Assembly: GCF_018446385.1 (NCBI RefSeq)
Contig: NC_056000.1
Span: forward strand, 47,648,722 to 47,712,721
Direction of reading: 5' to 3'
From: Zingiber officinale
Lineage: Eukaryota > Streptophyta > Magnoliopsida > Zingiberales > Zingiberaceae
DNA length: 64,000 bases
Under the pieces are notes generated by a model. That model was not told the origin of the DNA. It saw nothing but the letters and a program-made list of their open reading frames with translations, and did no database searches. Within the stretch, counting starts at the first letter, position 1. Each line of letters begins with the position of its first letter. Made by a program: the position numbers and the translations under genes. Shown in pieces: positions 33,640 through 42,423 of the stretch.

Positions 33640-36030
33640 ATCTCCCCCTTTTTGATGTTTGACAATACCACAATAACACTTACAATCCCATATGTAAGTT
33701 AGGCTAATCCCATAGCCTCATTCTTCATGCCACTAGGTAATGAAAGCATAAATTAAGCTCTTCATTCTCCCCCTAAGAGGGCAAACTCCCTCTAGGTAAT
33801 GAAAGCCTAACTTACTCCCTTTCATGAGTCCTTTCATTCTCCCCCTATGACCTTCCCATAGGTAATGAAGGACTAAGCTTAACCATACATTCTCCCCCTA
33901 TTGGCACACATCAACCCATCGTTGGACACACATCAACTTATGCTCCAATTCTGGGCACACTTCAACAAATCCATTTGTTGAAGACTCTCCCCCTGAAGAG
34001 TTGCTCATCGTTGTTCACAACATCACTCGTTGTGATCAACACGATAATGAAGGTCCCATACCCTTCATTTGTCCTTAACTTCTTCCTCAATGTAGACAAC
34101 TACCCAACCTTGAGCATTATCTACCACATGAGTGTCCACTTGAAATAATGAGGATATCCACTCCCCATTTCTCCCCATTTCAAGTTTAAATGCTCAACCT
34201 TGAGCAAGTTTACAGAAGGTTAACCACCTTCCAAGGTTCATGAAAATAACTTTCATGTCTTTAAAGAGTCCCTCCCCTAAAGACATGGTGGTAACTTCGT
34301 CATTGCACCAACAATGACTTGGAATCCCTAAAACATTAGGAAACCCAAATTTGAAGTTTTGAGGTTCAAATATTCAAAATTTGAAACAACCTCAACCTAA
34401 ACTTCTACTTAGTCTTCGTTAACCAATCCATCCTTGTTTTCAACATGAAAACACCCTTTGTATGTATACAAATGTATTTAAGGGTTTGAAATGGTTACCT
34501 AGACTCAAAGAGGTTCAAAGATGCTGAAATCAGCCTTCCCACCAAAATCAAGCAGGATCGATTGAGTTGGGTTCCAATCGATTGAACCTTTCTCGAATCG
34601 ATCCACGGATCGATTCAGACTCCTGGATCGATCGGCTGATCGATCCAGCGAGCTTCGGCTCGAATTACCGCTTGAATCGATCCATGGATCGATTCATGGA
34701 ACTCCAATCGATCCATGGATCGATCGAGGCTCGATAGTTGCTGAAATTCCATTTCACCAATCGAAACCCTAGAAAATTCTACAAAATTCAAAAATTATGA
34801 AATTTTGTGTAGACATTATTTAGGCATACTTAATCATGGAAAAATAGCTTTCTATGAAAATACATCATATTTTCAAAGATTTACACAAACTTGAAAACTT
34901 GCAAAAACTTTAGTGTTTTTCTTCAAGTTTGTGTCTAACTATTCAATGGTGATTACTATCAAAAGATAGCCTTCACCAAGGTTTTCCAAAAACATTTTAA
35001 AAACATTTTCAAAACCAATATCCCATCATGTTCCTTGGGCATAATGCACATGACTTGTACATTAGCTTTCCCAATGATGGGAAAACACATAACTATGTGT
35101 TTTGATGAATTTAAAACTCAAAGGAATGCACTAAATCAACATCTTGAGCTTTGTTCATCATCCTAACATCTCACTTGTATATAATATGCACTAAAACACA
35201 TACAAGTCACCTTAGAGGTCTTTGTGAGATGTAAAATTTAGTTTTGCCCTATTCTAGGGATCATGCATATCTATCTAGGCATTTTAGAGATATTAGACAT
35301 CCACCTAGGATGTCACTTGTCAATAAGTGTCGTTAGATGTCACTTGTCCTTAATTACAAGGAATTAAACTTAATGCATGATTATGTTATGGCATACATCA
35401 AAAGAAAATAATTTTCAAAAGAAAATATTCTATTGCTACATGATGTATGAATGTCATGACATGGTATTTTTTGGATTTTTCATAATAAAACATGAATGTA
35501 AAAATAGACATGATGTCATGGCATATGATGGGCAAACAATCATGGCAAGATTTAGCATAAATAAAATATACCTAGATTAACTATCTAAGTATCCTTAAAG
35601 TCTTAGCTAAACTTACACCTTAAACCTAGATTGCCCTAAAGTGCTTCAAGAAAATGCCAAAGCCTAAGTTTACATTTCTTATTCCCTTGATTAATTTATG
35701 CAATTAAAATAAACATGTCTTCAAATGTTGGCATATTTCATTTTTCCTCAAGAGTAGCACTTTTAAATTTAAGGCCCGGATTGCCTTAAATTGCCTAAGA
35801 ACATACCAAAAACCCAACTTGATAGTTCTTATTAATTTTCCAATATGTGCCATTTAAAATTAAAATCAATTCTTCCACCATTAGGCACATTTTACTCTTT
35901 CAAGGAGTAATCAATAATTCCATTTCATTTTCAAAGGTTAACAAAAACCTTGAAAATGCTCCTTGAGTGTCAATTTCCTCAAAGTTGGGTTAACTACCCT
36001 TCTACTCGGAGTTGACACTCTCTAACCCAT
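33640..36030. other. Element E non-coding 3' region
   Basis: Begins with the purine tract complement (tctccccctttttgatg). Includes phrases ctccccct/gtaatgaaag repeated at 33765-33900. A second palindrome cluster is at 34553-34733 (ggatcgatcggctgatcgat, tgaatcgatccatggatcga). No coding frame longer than chance; in a complete relative this stretch would follow pol. Confidence 0.7.
34553..34733. repeat. Palindrome cluster inside element E
   Basis: At least five inverted repeats with centre atcgatcc(a/c)...ggatcgat and different flanking arms: gaatcg/cgattc, ctggatcgatc/gatcgatccag and tgaatcg/cgattca. Same style as the LTR clusters. Confidence 0.8.
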
Positions 36031-37874
36031 CTATGGGGTAGAGAAGATGCTCCTAGGAACCCAACACCTATTGGTGCTCCTTGGATGCTCTAGGTACTCA
36101 CTAGGGATAACTTCCCTAGATACCTTCCTAGTGACCTTGTTGGGCCTCTTAGAAGCCTTGGTCACATTTTCTAGGTCAACTCTAGGGATAACCTCCCTTG
36201 TGACCTTGTTTGTGACTTTCTTAGACTTCTTAGAAGTCTTAGTCACATTTATTGCAAAAATACTCTTAGGGATGACTTCCCTAGTATTTTTGGCTTGACC
36301 ACTAGACCTAGGGTTTGTTCCATAACTATATGGAACTCTATGGTAAGAGGGCACATCCTTCTTAGCCTTTGGTTTGTATCCCAAACCTCTATGGCCATTG
36401 GATGACGTTTGTACCCCTAAACCTAGGTTATGCTCATTTTGCCATAATAGGATATTTTCCATCCTTTTTAGGGTCTTTTCAATTTTATCAAGTCTTGACC
36501 TCAAGACTTGATTTTCCATCACTAAGTCCTTAGTTTTTGGTTTTCCATTAAGTTCATGAGCATTTTTGTTTCTAGGCTTGTATCTTACATCCTTAGAGTT
36601 ATCGCCTAGGTTTTTACCTACATTCCTAGCCTTTGGATAGTAGTTTTGGCATGTAGGGCCACATGCTTTTCCTTAAAGCCCTCATGCTTCCTATTCTTAT
36701 GGTAAATCGCATTAAGATGATAAAAATTTGACCTAGCATGCTTTTTACCATTTTGCAAGGGAATAGGCTCAATGAATGTTACCTTCTTCTTTACCTTGGA
36801 GGCTCCCCCTTGACTAGTGCCTCCTTGAGCCTTGACCATCTTCTTCCCCTTGGGGCATTGACTTCGGTAATGCCCTTTTTGTTGACACAAGAAGCACACA
36901 ATGTGCTCCTTGCTCTTCTTTGCCCCGGGGGTGGTCTCCTTGAGCTTCTCCTTGCCCTTTTGTGCCATTTGGCCCTTCTTCTTGGCCAAGTTGGGACACT
37001 TGCTCTTATAGTGCCCATGTTCCCTACACTCAAAACATATTATATGATTTTTATTATTAATTGAAATATTTATACCTTTGCTTGCAGGGGTGGCATCTTT
37101 TTCTTTGGATCCGGAGGTAGAAACTTCCTCTTGATCGGACCTTGATTCTCCTCCATTTGATTTTTCTTGACTTGTGGAGGTAGAAGCTTCTTCCTCCTCT
37201 TCTTCTCTTGACTCGGATGTAGAAGCTTCTTCTTCTTCTTGATCCGGTGTCACCAAGGATTGCTCCCCCTCAATCCTAGAGGTGGAGGCTTCATCATCTT
37301 GAATATGAAACAAGGAGTATGCTCCCTCCTTGTTCCCTTCGTTGCATTCCCTTGAAGATGAAGCTTCTTCTTGGACTTCTTCTTCGGAGGTTGAGCATCT
37401 CTCAACCTCGGAGTCCTCCTCTTGGTCTTGATCCAATGAGTCGCCCTCTTTGGATTCTCCTTGATTTGGTACAGTGGAGGGGATCTCATGAATTCTTGCC
37501 AATTTGCTCCAAAGCTCCTTGGCATCTTCAAACTCTCCAATTTGTTCCAAGATGTTGCTTGGCAATAAATTGACCAAAAGCTTGGTCACTTTGTCATTGG
37601 CCTCACATCTTTGAATTTGGTCTTTGCTCCACTTGCTCCTTTTGAGTACTTTGCCCTTGGAATTTGTGGGAGCTTCAAAACCTTCCATGAGAGCAAACCA
37701 TTGCTCTATCTCCATCATAAGAAAATTTTCGATTCTTGATTTCCAAGAATCGAAGCTTGTAGATGAATATGGTGGAGCCACCCTTGTGTCAAATCCAAGT
37801 CCATCTTGGAATTGCATCTTGAAGTTGAGCTTGATAAAATCTTGAACTTGAAGAATTTGCTCCAACTTCTTCAC
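36031..37874 (-). pseudogene. Element E gag (one frame break)
   Basis: First frame 37874-36618 (418 codons): a gag core with FDSWKSRIENFLMMEIEQW and EDAKELWSKLARIHE, a Glu/Ser-rich stretch (about 140-280), then two CCHC zinc knuckles, CFECREHGHYKSKC and CFLCQQKGHYRSQC. The frame is lost near 36650. Another frame goes on through NYYPKARNVGKNLG to a coiled coil (LRSRLDKIEKTLKRMENIL) and ends NRCWVPRSIFSTP at 36031. The WVP-type end is where Sirevirus gag meets pol. Two zinc knuckles instead of one distinguish it from A and B. It makes the particle protein; no pol follows. Confidence 0.88.
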
Positions 37875-37932
37875 CCTCTAGCTTTTCTTGTTATGCTTGA
37901 CCCTTCCGATGATTCCGGTGAAGAGCGGCCTT

Positions 37933-37945
37933 GCTCTGATACCAC
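37933..37945 (-). other. Primer-binding site of element E
   Basis: On the minus strand the site reads TGGTATCAGAGCA, two bases inside the right LTR. It is complementary to initiator tRNA-Met and fixes the orientation. Confidence 0.92.
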
Positions 37946-38429
37946 TTGTTAGGACCAAAAGTAGCTAGAGGGGGTGAATAGCTCGTCACATTCTCTCGTT
38001 GCTCGGCTTGTTTCTTCAAGAATATGCAGCGGAAAATACAGAAACAAATGCAACAACGCTAACACGGTTGGTTTACTTGGTATCCACCTCACAAGAGGTG
38101 ACTAGTCCAAGGATCCACACCACGCACGCACCCTCCACTATGAAAACACTCCTTTTCGGTAACTACCGAGGGCGGAGAAGCCCTACAAGACTCTCAGTAC
38201 AAGAAGAAAGGAAAGGGAAACAAAATACAAGCGCAAAGCTTACAATGAGTACAGAAAACCCTAACCCTAGCTTCTCTTCTTGCCTTTGATCCGCCTCTTG
38301 ACTTGGAAAGCTTCCAAGATCCTTCAAGAACTGGCGACCTGATCTTTGAGAGCGCTGTGGAGGAGCTGGCGAGTAATCTGGAGTGAATCGGTGAAGTTCT
38401 ACCGCAGCTATAAACGATGTCAACGGTCG

Positions 38430-38700
38430 GATCCCGATCGATTCGAATGTTCCCAATCGATCGGGGAGGCTTTGGATCGATCCACGGATCGATCCAGAGC
38501 GCCTCTGTGCTCTGGAAACGCGCCTGGATCGATCCACGGATCGATCCAGCGCTTATCGCGCGAAGCAGCCGCGTCCCAATCGATCCACTGATCGATTGGG
38601 ACCTCTGGATCGATCCAGAAGCTCTCTGTTCGCTGGGACAGGTCTGGATCGATCCACTGATCGATCCAGAGCCTGGATCGATCCACTGATCGATCCAGCA
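38430..38700. repeat. Cluster of gatcgatc palindromes (E right LTR)
   Basis: Six inverted repeats. Most have ctggatcgatc/gatcgatccag arms; one has cccaatcgatc/gatcgattggg, so the arm changed on both sides. Confidence 0.9.
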
Positions 38701-38739
38701 CTTGGTTTTTGTCCAAAACCAAGTCCTAAACCTCCCAAA

Positions 38740-39390
38740 CCAACATCCGGTCAACCTTGACCTGTTGGTATGTCATGCCTAGCATCTAGTCACTCCCTTG
38801 ACCTGCTAGGACTCCCTTACCAAGTGTCCGGTCAATCCCTTTGACCCACTTGGACTTTTCTCCGTGCCAAGTATCCGGTCAATCCCTTTGACCTACTTGG
38901 ACTTTTCTTTCATGCCAAGTATCCAGTCAATCCTTTGACCTACTTGGACTTCTCAGCACCAGATGTCCGATCATCCTTGATCCATCTGGATTTTCCCTTG
39001 CCTGGCTTCACTCACCAGGACTTTTACCTAGCTTCACTCACTAGGGTTTTCATCTGCCTAACTTCACTCACTAGGACTTTCACCTGGCTTCACTCACCAG
39101 GATTTCCATCTGCCTAGCTTCACTCACTAGGACTTCCTTTTGCCTGGCTTCACTCACCAGGACTTCCTTCTGCCTGGCTTCACTCACCAGGACTTTTCTT
39201 CTGCCTGGCTTCACTCACCAGGACTTTCATTTTGCCTAACATCCCAGTTAGGACTTCCCAGTCAAGTATCCAGTCAACCTTGACCTACTTGACTCTTCTT
39301 CAATCAATATCTTATTGTCAAACATCTAAACCCAAACCAAGACTCAGCTTGGTTACCCAGGTCAACCTTGACCTGAGGGATATTGCACCA
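38740..39390. repeat. String of ~15 hairpin modules (E right LTR)
   Basis: Arms in order include ccaaca/tgttgg, cctagca/tgctagg, ccaagtg/cacttgg, ccaagta/tacttgg (twice), ccagatg/catctgg, then cctgg/ccagg and cctag/ctagg with a cttcactca loop (seven or more), cctaac/gttagg, and caagta/tacttg. The inner part ggtcaa...ttgacc is itself a stem. In the ccagatg module it is gatca...tgatc, changed on both sides. Confidence 0.92.
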
Positions 39391-39398
39391 ACACCGAG

Positions 39399-41984
39399 CT
39401 GTGCTCGATTTGTTAACTAGATATGAGAACAAATTTATATAAGGTATAGTTAGGAACATTTAAAATAAAAGAGGAAGAAAAAGGCTCGGCTGAGGATTTG
39501 AACCCATGACCTGGGGTTCGGCGAAAACACAACCAACCAACGGTTCTACGAGTATTTCGTGAAAAGATAAGGAGCGAAATATTCTTAAGCCATAACAGAA
39601 TACCCTCGGTTATAAAAAGGGATAAGTTAAGAGAGAAAGGGATTGGCTCACGAAACCCTTTCTCCCTCTTGTGCGCGCGACGGCTCTCGGGCGAAGAAGG
39701 CGGCGGAGCTAGGGTTCTCTCCCTCCGGCGGCCGGCGAAGGCTTTTTCCGGCCGGTCTTCACCGTACGTGACCACCTCGATGAGGAGAGCTCAGAAACAC
39801 AAAGAAGCCGCCGAACCTCAAGCTTCTCCGTGAACCCTAGAGCCTCCCTCTTTTCGGTTGTGAGTTCAAGGAGCAAGGTAAGTCGCTCCTCACCTGCGGT
39901 AAGATAGTTTCGAGCCTTTGATTTAGAGTATCCCTTGTTTTGTGAATGTGCCGTGAGGAATTTCGGATTTCCAGGAGTTTCGTTTCGTTTTGTTTCCGAA
40001 TTTTGTTACGAAGATTGTTGTTTAAGGCTTGCTGTCGTGGGTTTCAAAGAAAGAACATGAGGGGGATTAGTATGTGGAGCATGTAGGTTTTGGTAAATTG
40101 GTTTTTCTTTATTCCTTGCTGTAGTACTAAACCTGAAGCAGGATTGTTACTTTTGTTGGGTTCCAGTAGCAAATTCTATACTATTTGTAATTGTACACAT
40201 TGCTATGTGTTCATTGGGTTCTTCAGGATTTGGATTTCGGGTCTTCCCTTCTGTACAGCAGTGGGTGGCTGCATTTCATTTGATTGGGTGTGTAGCACCT
40301 TGCAAGAGATGAGTTTAATAACGCAAATCATTAGATAAGCGATGTTTAGAGTATTAGTGGTTATAACTTAACTTTATTAGTTTGCTGCCATGGAAACTTA
40401 CCAATTGGTACCACCTGAACCAAGTCTCTGATAGCTTAAAATTGATAAGAACAATTTTATTAGATGTTTTTGTTTAGAGCCTTAGCTGCTGCTGTGAACT
40501 TATATTAACCCTTACAGATTCTGTTGGTTATTCCAGTAAGCACGAAGTTTATGCATGCAGATTTCAAGTTTATGTAGCTCCAATGAGTAGGAACAGCTAT
40601 GTCAGTTCACGTTGCAGTTTTGGGTTTCCTTTGCATTATAACAAATCTGAACAGCTTTCATTTTAGCATGCTTAAAGATTTCAGAATTGTTTTCCTTTGT
40701 TTTAAATCTGTTGTAGCATGTTTGGAGAAGTTAGATATGCTTTCTTTTGATTTGTCTCTGATATAGCATGCTTATAGAAGTTAGATTTTCTTTCCTTTGA
40801 TTTAATTCTGTTGTAACATGCCTATATTCTTTTTAAGAGTTTAAGAAAAGTATAAGAAAGATAAAGATAAGTATAAGAAAGATAAAGAAAAGAAAGAAAA
40901 GGCCGAGGCCTTAAGTAGATCCCAAAGTCGAGACTTTAGGGATTTTTGGCACACAAGGTGTCTATTAAAATGCCAAGGCATTTAAAGAAGAAGTAAATAA
41001 GCTAATAAGTATTTTACTTTTAAGAAGAGGCTAGTACCCGACATCCAAGAGCTTGTCGTTAAACAAATCCAGGTGTCCAATTCCGAGGTCTTGGTCCTGG
41101 TAGACCGAGGTCTGCTCTTTTAGGATTGGTGGCTCGCTACCCTAACCTATTAGGGAACGCGCATAAGATGGTACTATGCCTGGGCCCAAGAAGAAGTTGA
41201 TTATTATTTTGAAGTATTATAAGTATAAGTTTTTGAAAGTTTTACATAAGTATAAAGTATTAAAGAATAAGTCTTTAAACAAGTGGAATAAGATTCAGAA
41301 GGTGTTTAGAATTCAGTAAGTTTAGCTTTCTTTATGCTAGCATGATTGTATAGCTTTGCTTTACATGCTTAGTCTTTTAGTATGTTTCTTTTACTAGTAG
41401 ACGAGCATGAGTAGATTTCCTTTTGAGCATTCAGTTTTAGATTTCAGTATATCCTCATGCATATCGAGATTTTGTGAGTTAGATAGCGCTTACTAAGCAA
41501 ATTTTGCTTATAGACTACACTTCCTCTTACTGCAGATAAATGAAAAGAAAAGATTTAGCAAGGAAGGCGACAAGGTGGCGCGGATGGTGTGTGATGCCAG
41601 GACTATGGAAGCCTTGGGACTTAGTTTAAGAATTTATTAAGATTGCCATTTATTAAGAATGTATTAGATGAGTCATTTAGTCTTCCGCTGTTAGTTAATT
41701 GTATGTGTATCTTGTTTCCGCTATTCATTACTTGCATGATTTGATTTCATTAAACTGCGTGGTGATGTTATTCATTTTTGTGTTTGATATGTGTTCCAGC
41801 CGCCTGTGGCTGTGTATATTATGTTATGTATGTCAGTTTAAGGTCACCGGTACAAGGGAGACTCTGCCTAAATTTTTCGGTAGAGTTTCCATGTGATTTT
41901 TAATCATACCGGTTAAGTAGAGTTTAGTAGTCAAGTAACGGTCATCCTTAGAGAGTAGTAGTAGTAAGAAGGGTGGTCTTTACA
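39399..41984 (+). mobile_element. D 5' LTR, right piece
   Basis: Matches the 3' LTR from 42799 to 45387 almost base for base. A TATA-like box, ggttataaaaaggg, is at about 39611, upstream of a CT-rich leader; this is the likely promoter. Visible differences from the 3' LTR cluster around 41515-41560. The ORFs in it appear in both LTRs and are not genes. Confidence 0.88.
39482..39553 (-). other. Antisense tRNA-like module 3 in D 5' LTR
   Basis: The minus strand has ccgttggttggttgtg followed by catgggttcaaatcctcagc, with the B-box consensus differing at one base. It pairs with modules 1 and 2 and is present in both LTRs. Confidence 0.6.
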
Positions 41985-42423
41985 GTTGGTATCAGAGCAG
42001 TTCCCATTCTCCAGCATCACACATCAGCATCATCCTTGCCATCTTCAAGTAAGAAAGTATTTAATTTTCTTTTATACTTTCTTTATTATTTGCAGTATAA
42101 AGTATCTGCTTATATGTGCTTAGGAAAGAAGAAAATTCATGTTTTAATTTTCTATGTTTTGATACATATGCTTAGAAAGAATAGAGACAATTTTAGTTTT
42201 GTTTCTCTTATGTTTATATACATAAGTATGTTTAAAAAGGATAGGGAAGATATCAAGTCTTCCAAAGACCATTAATGGATACGATGCGAGATGAATAATA
42301 GAGGATCGAGAAGTTAAGAGATTAAGACACAAAGAAGTACTACTAAGTATAGGATAGTATAAGATAGAAATATCCAGAATTAGTCTAAGTTCGAGGACGA
42401 ACTTTTTATAAGGTAGGGAGGAT
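41985..42423 (+). other. Core of element D: primer site, short interior, polypurine tract
   Basis: TGGTATCAGAGCA at 41987-41999, directly after the LTR. The rest is AT-rich with no coding frame beyond 100 codons and no gag motif. The purine tract aaggtagggagga is at 42410-42422. Confidence 0.9.

Larger units (their letters stand above)
32239..39393 (-). mobile_element. Element E: gag-only Sirevirus-like copia element (7.2 kb)
   Basis: Perfect duplication ccgag (32234-32238, 39394-39398). The LTR next to the primer site is on the right (37948-39393, the 5' LTR); the 3' LTR is 32239-33639. The primer site is the complement of 37933-37945 (TGGTATCAGAGCA) and the purine tract the complement of 33641-33653. 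The interior holds gag only (37874-36031); 33640-36030 has no protease, integrase or reverse transcriptase. It must depend on enzymes from other elements. Confidence 0.9.
37948..39393 (-). mobile_element. 5' LTR of element E (right)
   Basis: 1446 bp. It contains the gatcgatc palindrome cluster (38430-38700) and the best-preserved hairpin string (38740-39390). Confidence 0.9.

Noticed and set aside
39413-39775. 120-codon minus ORF (again at 42817-43179) as a gene
   Set aside because: Present in both LTR copies of D, overlaps the tRNA-like module and the promoter, and has no recognisable domain.
40090-40338. 82-codon ORF (again 43494-43742)
   Set aside because: It is part of the D LTR; an identical copy is in the other LTR and there is no domain.
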